DNA of 64,000 nucleotides from Fibrobacter sp. (GCF_017545445.1 NZ_JAFWOM010000011.1:41591-105590), one strand, 5' to 3'; shown: positions 47,101 to 54,414, counted from the first letter of the stretch. Numbers and translations are program-made. Notes: generated by a model not told the origin, from the letters alone.

Positions 47101-47366
47101 GGCTTGAATATAAAGACCGTAATGGTGGAGGTTCTGACGATTATGGTTTTACGGCGGAACCTGTTGGCTGCTGGGTGACTTTTGATGCAATGCTTAAGGA
47201 TGGAACCTTTAGTGAAAATGGCTACAGCGCGAATTTTTGGACTTCTAAAGAGCATAGTGCCGACAGCGCTTATGTCATGGGAATGGGTTATTTCGATGGT
47301 GATGTAATCAAGTTCGAAGACGCTAAAGCGAATGGTTATACCGTCCGCTGTGTGAAGGATTACTAA
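41190..47366 (+). CDS. FISUMP repeat lipoprotein 12 (ten units)
   Basis: 2058 residues from ATG 41190 (MNKRILVMSLICFVLFALLV), with GGGGAG just upstream; lipobox LVSC. Ten units start near residues 43, 252, 461, 663, 845, 1087, 1279, 1492, 1672 and 1879. Unit 2 has RDNQ instead of RDGQ. Unit 3 contains a 17-residue tandem duplication around FWTS (42951-43052). Unit 5 has an Asp/Gly-rich loop DEDGDGWGYTKWC that could bind calcium. Unit 8 has the long loop GEGCGYKSSC but lacks the YGFSALP core. Ser-rich linkers occur between units 1-2 and 5-6. The stop TAA is part of an ACTAACC heptamer tract, adding a terminal Tyr. Confidence 0.9.
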   Translation: MNKRILVMSLICFVLFALLVSCGDSRNAVSDSNKVVAVAKGTFTDSRDGQIYKTVTVGKHLWMAENLNYETQDSYCYGNDEVGCVKYGRLYSLKAAKKACPENWRLPTSIDWHLLIYWVGGEAIAGKMLKSSDSWLADGNGSDDYGFSVLPSGVRYKDGDYSIDGRYAFFWSSTELYQYAAYSVGFNYYNDEASLAVAEDQWFAVRCVREVEDSVPQQDNLSSSSESVEMLSASSSSPTKIQSGSRIDGNWLTDLRDNQVYKIVKIGTQTWMAENLNYETANSSCNLKTCAESGRFYTWDAAVNACPDGWHLPTYGEWKTLITYVGGGEVAGKLLRGKASGMGGTRMYGPFTEFFKVNGTDEFGFLALSPNYWSSSEDDSLSAYHINMPSDDGSASMNRTPKSNIMRVRCLMGNIQRETRLGKLADQNKSVVIPGSSSFVIPASSSSVIPATKPESRHSFMTDSRDGKTYKTVTIGSQTWMAENLKYESENTYCYDNDTINCSKYGLLYGWSVAKKVCPMGWHLPTLDEWDELLVTAGGLLAADIALRSKTTDWLDSGIRTDEFGFSALPGGFKDADKYKKSGYCADFWTSTDCAPEQKCMRPNFWTSGECASKRKCMRTISLLKGKVDRYHSLENDASSIRCLKDTPRQKKHVVKSRVKDALVDSRDGQAYRTVKIGSKTWMAENLNYKKEGSFCYRNDEDYCSLYGRLYKRGAASGACPVGWHMPSIKEWEELFVTIGNRQVAAKVLRSQMGWRNSVAGTDEFGFSALPAGYGKADGWVENAGLGAYWWSSTREEYNSDRNETVALKNDTLEWDYMSDENRLSIRCVKDDTLDVVRKVVKAKPLKDSRDGHTYKTVQIGSLVWMAENLNYKTENSTCHGDSVETCSKYGRFYTWNEAVDCEDKWMDEDGDGWGYTKWCALKDPVQGVCPDGWHMPSLREWANLIYAVGGEYVANNALRSKKGWFGENNGTDDFGFSAIPVVYNKSYNGEFYEKNNDANFWSSTDYEGEKEAYRFGLPSDGFYRALNSYRDSYIHISNKVNLSKARKSERLSVRCVKDYYASREKTVAPAPVSSSSSASQLYVDVTLVDPRDGHTYNTVTIGRQTWMAQNLNYEVKNSSCVGDSAENCAKYGRYYSWLLAKEVCPDGWRMPMQEDWDTLFVAVGGKNVAGKALRSQTGWFGNGNGEDAYGFSAIPIRVADKDGAESLYGNPWMTKEGRNAFFWTFTEQDKDKAYAVYTLYYTDSASYGIIEKKSEFPIRCIKGELADGSKKKMIKAEPLTDSRDGQTYKTVEIGTQTWMAENLNYKTGSSFCFNNADSNCVKYGRYYNWVTAMDGEGVCPAGWHLPSLVEWNVLIYALGGNDSAGKALKSVPGWNSVILGSDDYGFSALPAGNFSIDDKGDREFKNEDYSWRSSNYRFANYWSSTEYDDKRAYGMSLYGYDNHVNLGTDDKMRSGKSIRCVKDDKKFNKIIAKDESREKRLPFFPDSMNLLVDSRDGQVYKIVSIGSQTWMAENLNFKSESSGCESSFASNCAKYGRHYSWASAMDSAGTYSKDGEGCGYKSSCIPTKTVQGLCPDGWHLPTSDEWITLLGTLKKQPSLKSDFVYTDNHRYGNTDRLRLWSSTQDDGYKAHGVVFNDERQKDNVTKYEKNHSYGIRCVKNDLPKESAIRDSMVDSRDGQIYKTVTIGSQTWMAENMNFKTENSFCNDNNPASCNSEGRLYKWNALKEVCPAGWHLPTDAEWDTLFTAVGGSSVAGKLLRSKSGWHYCDSNLGFYGNGNGTDEFGFSVLPVGAFYGGGVETYKPGYKACFHTAEKDDYSMEVEMCFNFCSDSVERTDDFTYKEISVRCVKDDAKRKGNGDKRKNAAHIVPPSSAIKGTFTDSRDGRTYKTVKIGKQTWMAQNLNYKTKLSRCLDDEPRRCDDFGRIYQWIDAHGACPVGWHLPTEKDWNTLINAVGDSATAARALKSKEGWLEYKDRNGGGSDDYGFTAEPVGCWVTFDAMLKDGTFSENGYSANFWTSKEHSADSAYVMGMGYFDGDVIKFEDAKANGYTVRCVKDY
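42951..43052 (+). repeat. 51-bp in-frame tandem duplication inside FISUMP unit 3 of protein 12
   Basis: Two 17-codon copies read FWTSTDCAPEQKCMRPN and FWTSGECASKRKCMRTI. The unit normally has a single FW-S-T motif at this place, so the block was duplicated; each copy adds a Cys pair six residues apart. Copy 1 covers 42951-43001, copy 2 43002-43052. Confidence 0.85.
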
Positions 47367-47441
47367 CCACTTTTACCAAGCATTTCCTAACCACTAACCA
47401 CTTTTACCATCTTTCGTCTTTCGTCTTTCGTCTTTCGTCTA
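47361..47441. repeat. Heptamer repeat tracts after the array (ACTAACC then TTTCGTC)
   Basis: TACTAACCACTTTTACC, CTAACCACTAACCACTTTTA and then (CTTTCGT) repeated about four times. The first tract provides the stop codon of protein 12. This is one of two places where both heptamer types stand together; the other is about 52167-52258. Confidence 0.8.
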
Positions 47442-47478
47442 GACATTACCTATATTTCCAGCATATCAAGGAGACTAT

Positions 47479-48663
47479 ATGGCAGAAATCGGTACACCTC
47501 TAAGTTCTAGTGCAACCAAGGTCCTGTTCTGCGGAGCAGGCGAATTAGGCAAGGAAGTCATCATCGAGATGATTCGTCTTGGTGTTGAAGTTATCGCGGT
47601 GGACCGTTATGCCAACGCTCCCGGTATGCAGGTGGCTCACCGCAGCCACGTGATTAACATGCTGGACGGTGCAGAACTTCGTCGCGTGATTGAACTTGAA
47701 AAGCCGGACTACATCGTCCCGGAAGTCGAGGCGATTGCGACGGATACGCTCGTGGAACTTGAAAAGGAAGGCTACAACGTCATCCCGACCGCGAAGGCGA
47801 CCAAGCTTACGATGAACCGCGAAGGCATCCGCCGTTTGGCTGCCGAAGAGCTTGGACTCAAGACGAGCCCGTACCGTTTTGCAGACAACTACGAAGATTT
47901 CAAGGCTGCAGTCAAGGAAATTGGCATCCCGTGCGTCATCAAGCCGGTGATGAGTTCTTCCGGTCACGGTCAGAGCGTCATCAAGACCGAAGCCGATATC
48001 GAAAATTCCTGGAACATTTCTCAGCATGAAGGCCGTACAGGCCATGCAAGCCGTGTGATTGTCGAAGGCTTTGTGCCGTTCGATTACGAAATTACTTTGC
48101 TCACGGTCCGTCATGTAGGCGGCACGAGCTTCTTGGAGCCGATTGGCCATCATCAGGTGGGCGGTGACTATCAGGAATCTTGGCAGCCGCAGCCGATGAA
48201 GCCGGAACTTTTGGAACAAGCGAAAGTGATTGCGAAGAAGGTCACGGACGCACTTGGCGGTCGCGGTATCTTTGGCGTGGAACTTTTCGTTTGCAAGGAC
48301 GAAGTCTTGTTCAGCGAAGTTTCTCCGCGTCCGCACGATACCGGCATGGTGACGCTCATTTCGCAGGATTTGTCTGAATTTGCATTGCATGCCCGTGCGA
48401 TTCTCGGCCTCCCGATTCCAAACATCGCGTTCCATGGTCCGAGTGCATCGAAGGCTATTGTTGTTGATGGATTTTCCGACCACATGAAGTTCGGCGGCTT
48501 GGAAGATGTTCTTGCCGAACCGGATACTGCACTTCGTTTGTTCGGTAAACCGGAACTCAAAGGCCACCGCCGTTTGGGCGTTCTCCTCGCTCGTCGCGAC
48601 ACCGTCGAAGAAGCCAAGGCTCAAGTCATGGCCATGCGCGAAAAAGTGAAAATTAGTTTATAG
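47479..48663 (+). CDS. purT: Formate-dependent phosphoribosylglycinamide formyltransferase (PurT)
   Basis: 394 residues, the normal length. PurT makes formyl-GAR from GAR, formate and ATP in purine synthesis, in the cytoplasm. The N-terminal Rossmann part has [13 protein letters not shown]; the ATP-grasp domain has [37 protein letters not shown] and the [15 protein letters not shown] signature. The start ATG has AAGGAG eight bases upstream. A CTATATTTC -10-like element lies just before. It stands alone, and the other purine genes are not in the window. Confidence 0.96.
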   Translation: MAEIGTPLSSSATKVLFCGAGELGKEVIIEMIRLGVEVIAVDRYANAPGMQVAHRSHVINMLDGAELRRVIELEKPDYIVPEVEAIATDTLVELEKEGYNVIPTAKATKLTMNREGIRRLAAEELGLKTSPYRFADNYEDFKAAVKEIGIPCVIKPVMSSSGHGQSVIKTEADIENSWNISQHEGRTGHASRVIVEGFVPFDYEITLLTVRHVGGTSFLEPIGHHQVGGDYQESWQPQPMKPELLEQAKVIAKKVTDALGGRGIFGVELFVCKDEVLFSEVSPRPHDTGMVTLISQDLSEFALHARAILGLPIPNIAFHGPSASKAIVVDGFSDHMKFGGLEDVLAEPDTALRLFGKPELKGHRRLGVLLARRDTVEEAKAQVMAMREKVKISL

Positions 48664-48667
48664 GAAA

Positions 48668-48752
48668 AGTGATTAGTAAACAGTGATTAGTAAACAGGGC
48701 GGCTTCGCCGCGATTATAAATCCTAACCACTAATCACCAACCACTAACCACT
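48668..48752. repeat. Heptamer repeat tract between purT and rsmE
   Basis: GTGATTAGTAAACA twice in tandem, then a GCGGC-TTC-GCCGC hairpin (48699-48711), then CTAACCACTAATCACCAACC and CACTAACCACTA. It separates the convergent genes purT and rsmE. Confidence 0.72.
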
Positions 48753-48754
48753 AT

Positions 48755-49495
48755 TTATAAAACTTTCCCTAACGCTATTACCGCTGCGGTTCTTGCGCGC
48801 AGGCGTGTGTTGCCTAGGTTCAGCAAATGGACTTTCCCGTTCTTGAACGATTTTACGGCTTCAATTTCGCGTGGAGAAAATCCGCCTTCAGGGCCTACGA
48901 GTAAAGTAACGGGAACTGCAGTGCATTTCCCGTCGGCACCTTCCGCAGACACATCCAATCCCAAATCGAGCTTACGTTCTCCATCAATATCGCAGAGAAT
49001 CAAGTCTCCCTGATAGTCCTTAAGCCATTTGTCAAATTCAATCGGCCCCTCGATGCGCGTCATCCAGGGCTTTTTGGATTGCTTGAGGCTTACGAGCGAT
49101 TTGAGTTCGGCTCGTCGAACTGTCTTTTTCAAATCGGAATTCTTGGGTTCCTGAGAGTAGTCTGTACGCAAAAAGATGATGCTGTCCGTTTCGGTCTGTG
49201 CCGCATGGAATACGACTTCTTCGAGCGCGTCGTCTTTGAGGCAAGCGATGCCGAGATTCAAACGTGGGCGTTTAAACGGTGCGTCTTCAACTACGTCAAC
49301 GCGGACTTCGCAGGCCTTTGCATCTGCCTTGGTGATTGTCGCGTCGGCGTAATGTCCGAGGCCGTCGCAGAGTTGCAGCGTATCGCCGTTTGCGGCACGG
49401 CAAACGCGTACCGCATGGCTGCTTTCATTTTCGTCTAAAATAATTGTGCCAACAGTAATCAGCGGACAATAGAAACGGCTATCAGGAGTTTTCAT
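48755..49495 (-). CDS. rsmE: 16S rRNA m3U1498 methyltransferase RsmE
   Basis: 246 residues, usual size. It methylates U1498 of 16S rRNA with S-adenosylmethionine. A PUA-like N-terminal part is followed by the SPOUT domain with the C-terminal knot: VTLLVGPEGGFSPREIEAVK and LGNTRLRARTAAVIAL, where the family usually has LG-RILR-ETA. In the middle the region KDDALEEVVFHAAQTETDSI corresponds to the dimer/active-site helix. It is divergent from the HAD gene, with the heptamer tract 49519-49549 between them. Confidence 0.93.
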   Translation of the reverse strand: MKTPDSRFYCPLITVGTIILDENESSHAVRVCRAANGDTLQLCDGLGHYADATITKADAKACEVRVDVVEDAPFKRPRLNLGIACLKDDALEEVVFHAAQTETDSIIFLRTDYSQEPKNSDLKKTVRRAELKSLVSLKQSKKPWMTRIEGPIEFDKWLKDYQGDLILCDIDGERKLDLGLDVSAEGADGKCTAVPVTLLVGPEGGFSPREIEAVKSFKNGKVHLLNLGNTRLRARTAAVIALGKVL

Positions 49496-49518
49496 AGTCT
49501 TAAAAATAGAAAAATTAT

Positions 49519-49549
49519 ACTAACCACAAACCACTAACTACTAACCACT
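49519..49549. repeat. Heptamer repeat tract between rsmE and the HAD gene
   Basis: CTAACCACAAACCACTAACT and ACTAACC units, just before a TCTATATTAC -10-like box for the plus-strand gene. It occupies most of the 71-bp divergent gap. Confidence 0.72.
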
Positions 49550-49566
49550 TTTCTATATTACATCTT

Positions 49567-50358
49567 GTGAAAAAAGTTAAAGCTGTTGTATTCGATTTAG
49601 ACGGAACTCTCTATTTGAGCGGTCGCCCTTATCCAGGTGCGGTCGAGACGGTTAATCGCGTGGCGAAACAAGTTCCCGTTTATTATTTGAGCAACAACAC
49701 GAGCAAGTCTCCGGTTTTCTACGAGAACCGCCTCAAAGTCATGGGGCTTCCGCTTGCAGAAGATTCGATTATTTCGGCATTGTACCTTTCGCTCGATGCG
49801 ATTCACGAACGCAAAATCAAGAATGTCTTTTTCTTTGCGAATCCCGAAGTCTATGAATGGTTTGCTGCGCAGGATCCGAGCCTCAATTTGCGTCCGTCCG
49901 TCGAAGAAACGGAGTTGGTGCTTGTCGCTTACCACAACAGCTTTGATTACCGCGAACTTTGCGAACTCAGTTTCCGGGTGCAACGCGGAATCCCGTTCTG
50001 GGTGACGCATACGGATTTTGTCTGCCCTGACGAACGCGGCCCCGTGCCCGACATCGGGAGCTTCATGGCTCTTTTGAAAACCGCTTACGGAGTGGAGCCT
50101 GAAAAAAGCTTTGGCAAGCCGAATCCGGCGATGCTCTCTGGACTTTTGAAGCTTTACCGCCCTGAAGAAATCTTGTTTGTGGGCGATAGGCTTTATACGG
50201 ATTTTGAACTCGCGAAACGTTCTGGTTGCCGTTTTGTGCTGCCTCTGTGCGGTGAGTCGAAAATGGCGGATGTCGAAAAGCTCGACGTGAAGCCCGAATT
50301 TATTGTCAATAATGTTAGTGAAATAGATTTTAACGCTTTTTTTGAAGGAAAAAAATAA
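49567..50358 (+). CDS. HAD-IIA (NagD-like) phosphatase
   Basis: 263 residues with a GTG start (49567). Motif I is FDLDGTLYL, motif II YYLSNNTSK (the SNN form is typical of subfamily IIA), motif III the FGKPNPAML Lys, and motif IV FVGDRLYTDFELA. A C2-type cap lies between motifs II and III. Such enzymes remove phosphate from small metabolites; in this family NagD acts on nucleotides and others on 4-nitrophenyl phosphate or pyridoxal phosphate, and the substrate here is not clear. The stop overlaps the next start (TAATG). Confidence 0.9.
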   Translation: MKKVKAVVFDLDGTLYLSGRPYPGAVETVNRVAKQVPVYYLSNNTSKSPVFYENRLKVMGLPLAEDSIISALYLSLDAIHERKIKNVFFFANPEVYEWFAAQDPSLNLRPSVEETELVLVAYHNSFDYRELCELSFRVQRGIPFWVTHTDFVCPDERGPVPDIGSFMALLKTAYGVEPEKSFGKPNPAMLSGLLKLYRPEEILFVGDRLYTDFELAKRSGCRFVLPLCGESKMADVEKLDVKPEFIVNNVSEIDFNAFFEGKK

Positions 50359-51233
50359 TGCATCGTATAGCTCGTTCCTTGCTTTTGCTCGTCCTTATTC
50401 CCGTTGCGATTGCTTTCGCCGGAGATGAACATATTACGGTTGCTGTTTCGTTGCAACCTTATGCGACAATTGTAAAGATGGTGGGCGGTGCCCGCGTGAA
50501 CGTGGTAACGCTTTTGCCGCCGGGTGCCGATCCGCACAATTACGAACCGAAGCCCGCAATCATCAAGGCTTTTTCGCTGGCTCAGGTTTACTTTACGGAT
50601 GGATCGGGCTTGGATAAGGCTTGGCTGCCTCGTTTTATGGCTGCCAATAAAAAGGTCAATGTTATAGATATTTCTAAAAGCATTGAATGGATGAAATTGG
50701 AACATGAAGGCCATGGTTTACACGGACATCATGATGATGAACTTGATCCACATATTTGGACGTCGCCAGCTCGTGTGAAAATTTTAGCCATGAATATTTT
50801 TGAAGCTTTGAAAAAACTTGATCCCGAGCATTTTAGTTACTATGTAACTCATTATGGGATAACTCAAGATTTCTTAGAAAAAAAATCACGAGAAATTAAT
50901 GAAGCTGTTATAAAAATGCCGCCCAAGTCGCGTTCGTTTATCGTGTTCCATCCGTCGTATGGATATTTGGCGAAGGATTACAAACTACAGCAGTATGCGA
51001 TTGAAGTAAATGGCAAGGAACCGAAACCGAGGGATTTGTCGAAACTCATTCAAATTGGACGCAAAAACGAAACGAAAATTGTTTTTGTTCAGCCGCAGTT
51101 TAGTAAGCGTGCCGCACAAACGATTGCGAAGGATCTTGGAGCGAAAATTGTTGAAACCGATCCGCTTTCGGCAGACTTTGCCGGAAACCTTCAAAAGTTT
51201 ATCGATGCTCTTAAACAAGTGGGCGAAAAGTAA
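50358..51233 (+). CDS. znuA: Zinc/manganese-type ABC transporter binding protein (ZnuA-like)
   Basis: 291 residues with a signal peptide (MHRIARSLLLLVLIPVAIAFA) cleaved before GDEH. It belongs to the A-I/ZnuA cluster: LLPPGADPHNYEPKPA carries the first metal His, a His-rich loop EHEGHGLHGHHDDELDPHIW holds the second, HPSYGY and the late D (TDPLSADF) the other ligands. The His-rich loop favours zinc. It captures metal in the periplasm and hands it to the transporter. It is coupled to the HAD gene upstream and the ATPase downstream by one-base overlaps. No permease gene is present in the window. Confidence 0.92.
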   Translation: MHRIARSLLLLVLIPVAIAFAGDEHITVAVSLQPYATIVKMVGGARVNVVTLLPPGADPHNYEPKPAIIKAFSLAQVYFTDGSGLDKAWLPRFMAANKKVNVIDISKSIEWMKLEHEGHGLHGHHDDELDPHIWTSPARVKILAMNIFEALKKLDPEHFSYYVTHYGITQDFLEKKSREINEAVIKMPPKSRSFIVFHPSYGYLAKDYKLQQYAIEVNGKEPKPRDLSKLIQIGRKNETKIVFVQPQFSKRAAQTIAKDLGAKIVETDPLSADFAGNLQKFIDALKQVGEK

Positions 51234-52006
51234 TGTCAGCAATTGACATCAATGGACTTAATTTTAGCTATGGCAAGTCGCCCGTGTTGACGGACGTGAA
51301 TCTGTCTATTGATGAAAATGACTTTGTTGCAATTATCGGACCGAACGGTGGTGGTAAATCGACGTTGATGAGGCTGATGGTTGGGCTTTTGAAACCTACG
51401 ACCGGAACTGTTCGTTTGTTCGGTGAAAAGGTGCCGACAAAGAAGGTGGCTGTTGGTTACGTGCCGCAAAATACGAACAAGAATATCGATTTCCCGATTA
51501 CGGTGGGCGAGTGCGTCGCGACAGGCAAGACAGGGCTTTCATCGAAATCTAGCGAAGTGAAGGCCGCTTTGGATCGCGTTCATATTGCAGGGTATCTCGA
51601 TCGCCGTTTGGGCGAATTGAGCGGCGGCGAACGCCAACGTGTTCTGATTGCACGTTCTCTTGTCTGTAACCCGCGCATCCTTTTTCTCGATGAACCGTCC
51701 AACAATATCGATGTGGCGGGAATCGAGGCTCTTTACAACATGCTTGCGGATTTTAGCGAATCCATGACGATTGTGATTGTGACGCACGACTTGATGGCTC
51801 TTTCGCATAAGGTAAAAAGCGTTGTGTGCGTGAACCATTCCGTGCATTACCACGAGGGCGGAAACCTGACCGAAGAAATGTTGCACCGCACATACGGCTG
51901 CGAAGTCGATTTGATTGCACATGGGGTACCGCACCGCGTCCTTGGAAGCCACGATCACACCCACGGCGGCTGCTGCGAACATCACCATGCGCCGAAGGCG
52001 CATTAG
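51233..52006 (+). CDS. znuC: ABC transporter ATPase for metal uptake (ZnuC-like)
   Basis: 257 residues. Walker A is GPNGGGKST, the Q-loop region YVPQNTNKNIDFP, the signature LSGGERQRVLIA and Walker B ILFLDEP; the switch His is in VTHDL. The C-terminal HDHTHGGCCEHHHAPKAH is His/Cys-rich, as in some ZnuC proteins, and may sense zinc. It powers import with the binding protein encoded one base earlier. The membrane permease is missing from the row. The gene ends at the TAG that opens a dispersed 25-bp repeat. Confidence 0.92.
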   Translation: MSAIDINGLNFSYGKSPVLTDVNLSIDENDFVAIIGPNGGGKSTLMRLMVGLLKPTTGTVRLFGEKVPTKKVAVGYVPQNTNKNIDFPITVGECVATGKTGLSSKSSEVKAALDRVHIAGYLDRRLGELSGGERQRVLIARSLVCNPRILFLDEPSNNIDVAGIEALYNMLADFSESMTIVIVTHDLMALSHKVKSVVCVNHSVHYHEGGNLTEEMLHRTYGCEVDLIAHGVPHRVLGSHDHTHGGCCEHHHAPKAH

Positions 52007-52028
52007 ACGAGAGAACGCTCGCTAGGCT
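52004..52028. repeat. 25-bp dispersed repeat at a gene end (copy 2)
   Basis: TAGACGAGAGAACGCTCGCT followed by AGGCT begins with the stop codon of the ABC ATPase gene. It differs by one base from 13472-13496 at the end of the Nudix gene. Confidence 0.75.
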
Positions 52029-52320
52029 CGCTATAGACTACAAATGCAAAGGGCGAATGTTGCAGGGCTGCTTGCAGACCTATAACTGAGCTTAGCATTT
52101 GGGACTTGTCCAAAGACGAAAGAGAAATTATGGTGCTTCGCACGTGTAGATGATTGGAATATCTATCGTCTATAGTCTTTCGTCTTTCGTCTCTCGTCTC
52201 TCGTCTATCACCTAAACCCGCTCAATTCCTAACCACTAACCACCAACCACTAACCACTTTTATATATTTATTCCAGTACTTGTCGCAAGAAAGGAGTCTT
52301 GTGATTCATTGGAGGTAAAA
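52029..52320. repeat. Intergenic gap with TTTCGTC and ACTAACC heptamer tracts
   Basis: Apart from repeats nothing coding is seen. GTCTTTCGTCTTTCGTCTCT and further TCGTCTC units run from about 52167 to 52206, then CTAACCACTAACCACCAACC and CTAACCACTT at 52229-52258. TTTATATATTTATTCC may contain the promoter of the next gene. Confidence 0.7.
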
Positions 52321-52611
52321 ATGAGTGCAGAAGTTGAAGAATTGACCGTCGAATACACCGACGAAGAAACCGGCGAAGTCGTCATCAAGGAATTAGACAA
52401 GGAAGTCTTGTCGAAAGGCGCTTGGCCGACCGTCATGTTCTTTTATCAGGACCGCGATCCGAAAACGGGTGAATTCAGCGAACCGAAGGTCTCTCTGCGC
52501 CGTTACCGCAAAATGCAAGGCACCTTTAAAGCCCAGGGCAAGTTCAAGATTACAGGCAAAGCGCAAGCCGAAGCCATTATCAACGTATTAAAAAAGTGGT
52601 ATAACATTTAA
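52321..52611 (+). CDS. Small conserved protein, unknown function
   Basis: 96 residues from ATG 52321 (MSAEVEELTVEYTDEET), with GGAGG 5 bases upstream that decides this start. It is acidic at the N-terminus and basic toward the end (VSLRRYRKMQGTFKAQGKFK, KAQAEAIINVLKKWYN). There is no signal or membrane segment. The last helix could bind nucleic acid, given its position directly before ybeY and the TAATG overlap, but that is only context. No family recognised. Confidence 0.8.
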   Translation: MSAEVEELTVEYTDEETGEVVIKELDKEVLSKGAWPTVMFFYQDRDPKTGEFSEPKVSLRRYRKMQGTFKAQGKFKITGKAQAEAIINVLKKWYNI

Positions 52612-53096
52612 TGCCAGACCCTGCTAGTAAAAAGAAAAATTACAACATCGAATTCCTGTGCGAGGGCAATATCGAATCTTTCCCGTGGAAGGACAAGTTC
52701 GAGGCTATGGCCCGCAAACTCCTCGCCGAAGAAGGAACTGAAAACAACGTCAATATCGTGCTCTGCACGGACGAGTTCGTTCGCGAGATGAACAAGAACT
52801 ATCGCGGACTCGACAAGGTGACCGACGTGCTCTCGTTCGAATGGCACGAAGAAATCCCCGGCGAAGAAGAAATGCTTGGCGAAATCTACATCGCAAGGGA
52901 CCAAGTCAAGCGTCAGGCTCCGCAGTACGGCAACAGCTTTTTTGCCGAGATGAAGCGCGTGATTGTTCACGGACTGCTCCACCTGTCGGGGTACGACCAT
53001 ATCAAGGCCGCCGACCGCAAGGTCATGCGTGCCCGCGAATGCGAGTTCTTGGGATTAGATCCGTACAAGGACAAGGAGAGCATGGAAAATGGGTGA
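52611..53096 (+). CDS. ybeY: Endoribonuclease YbeY (rRNA maturation)
   Basis: 161 residues, family length. The zinc-binding signature HGLLHLSGYDH (H-x3-H-x5-H) is intact at about residues 124-134, and earlier motifs NVNIVLCTDEFVREMNKNYRG and VTDVLSFEW fit the UPF0054 family. YbeY acts in 16S rRNA 3'-end processing and ribosome quality control. The gene overlaps its neighbours on both sides (TAATG before, 8 bp after), so all three form one operon with the CorC-like gene, an order common in bacteria. Confidence 0.96.
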   Translation: MPDPASKKKNYNIEFLCEGNIESFPWKDKFEAMARKLLAEEGTENNVNIVLCTDEFVREMNKNYRGLDKVTDVLSFEWHEEIPGEEEMLGEIYIARDQVKRQAPQYGNSFFAEMKRVIVHGLLHLSGYDHIKAADRKVMRARECEFLGLDPYKDKESMENG

Positions 53097-54414
53097 TACA
53101 AACACCATTGCAGTTGTTCTTCTCTGTGTTTTTCTTTTTATTTCGGCGACGTTTACTTTAGTCAAGACTGTCTTTGCTGCCATCTATGCTAAGCGCGATT
53201 CCCGCGACCGCACGGACCGCGAAGAAAAGATTGCGAAGATTGTGGAGCACGGCGGCTACAACGAGACTGTCTCGATTGGGCGGATTTTCTCGGATGTCGG
53301 TATTGGCGTATTCGGCTATTACCTCTTTTCGAATGCTCCGTGGCAGTGGACGCACGACTATTGGCTGTTCGGGCTTTTGGCGTACATGGTTTTCGCCTGC
53401 GTCGTGATTTATGTGGTGACTATTTTTTGCCCGAACTTGCTCGGTAGCTTAAAACCTGATACTTTGTCTGTTGTTCTTGTGCCGCTTTACAAGTACATTC
53501 GCATGCCGTTTGTGCCTGTGGGTAAATTTTGTCATATAGTTTATCTGAAACTTCTGAACGCTTTGGGCTATGATGCAAAGCTCAGCTTCTTGCCCGAAGA
53601 ACGCCGTGACGCTGTGCAGGCGGACCTCTCGGATTCTTCGCTTGCCGAAGGTGAAGGCTTGGAAAAAGAAGAACGCCAGATGATCCTTAACATCTTCGAT
53701 TTCGTGGAAACGCCGGTGCGTGAAATCATGACGCCGCGAGTCGATATGTGCGCGATTGACGTGGATACTTCGCTGGAAGATTTGGTGAAGGTCTTGAACA
53801 ACGAACGCCACTCGCGTTTGCCGGTCTATAAAGATACTGTCGATAACATCGTCGGCATTCTTTCGAACCGCGACTTTTTGGAATGGTTTACGGAACATCG
53901 CGATGAACCGTTTGACTTGATGAAGCTCGTGATGCCACCGGTCTATGTGCCCTATCACAAGAAGATTGACGATTTGTTGACGGAACTCCGCAAGACGGGT
54001 AACCAGCTCGCGATTGTCGTCGATGAATACGGTGGAACGGCTGGCCTTGTGACGCTCGAAGATATCCTCGAAGAAATCGTCGGTGAAATCCGCGATGAAG
54101 ACGACATGGACGAAGACGAGGACGTGCAGAAGTTGAAGGATGGACGCTACATTCTCGACCCGCTGATGACGCTTTCGGATTTGGAATACGAACTCGATGT
54201 GGAACTCAAGCCGCCTGAGAATTCTCACGTGGAAACGCTCTCTGGCTTGATTCAAGCGACGCTTGGCATCATCCCGTCGCCGGGCGCCGAAGTCAAGATT
54301 CAAGGCTACACCTTCCGCGTTTTGCGCATGGACGGTACTCGCATGGAAAAGGTCATGATGATTCTCCCTGCCGGAGTGAAAGGCCCCAAGACGCAAAGCC
54401 TGCATAAAGTGTAG
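53089..54414 (+). CDS. CNNM/CorC-HlyC-family membrane protein with CBS pair
   Basis: 441 residues. An N-terminal membrane part (DUF21-like, helices near residues 8-28, 70-90 and 100-125) is followed by an [20 protein letters not shown] segment, two CBS domains ([20 protein letters not shown] and [49 protein letters not shown]) and a CorC/HlyC domain at the end. DUF21 seems shorter than the usual three-to-four-helix form. Homologues act in magnesium or cobalt efflux. The gene overlaps ybeY by 8 bp. A strong terminator lies at 54505-54539. Confidence 0.88.
   Translation: MGDTNTIAVVLLCVFLFISATFTLVKTVFAAIYAKRDSRDRTDREEKIAKIVEHGGYNETVSIGRIFSDVGIGVFGYYLFSNAPWQWTHDYWLFGLLAYMVFACVVIYVVTIFCPNLLGSLKPDTLSVVLVPLYKYIRMPFVPVGKFCHIVYLKLLNALGYDAKLSFLPEERRDAVQADLSDSSLAEGEGLEKEERQMILNIFDFVETPVREIMTPRVDMCAIDVDTSLEDLVKVLNNERHSRLPVYKDTVDNIVGILSNRDFLEWFTEHRDEPFDLMKLVMPPVYVPYHKKIDDLLTELRKTGNQLAIVVDEYGGTAGLVTLEDILEEIVGEIRDEDDMDEDEDVQKLKDGRYILDPLMTLSDLEYELDVELKPPENSHVETLSGLIQATLGIIPSPGAEVKIQGYTFRVLRMDGTRMEKVMMILPAGVKGPKTQSLHKV

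Noticed and set aside
16806..47366. Diversity-generating retroelement targets
   Set aside because: The lectin-like fold and variable ends suggested it, but there is no reverse transcriptase gene, no template repeat, and variation is not limited to adenine positions.
47545..48624. Long minus-strand open frame opposite purT
   Set aside because: PurT motifs on the plus strand are complete; the opposite frame is Arg/His-rich and has no recognisable domain.
48699..48711. Terminator after purT
   Set aside because: The GCGGC-TTC-GCCGC stem is short and lacks a T-run; it fits the intergenic hairpin family better.
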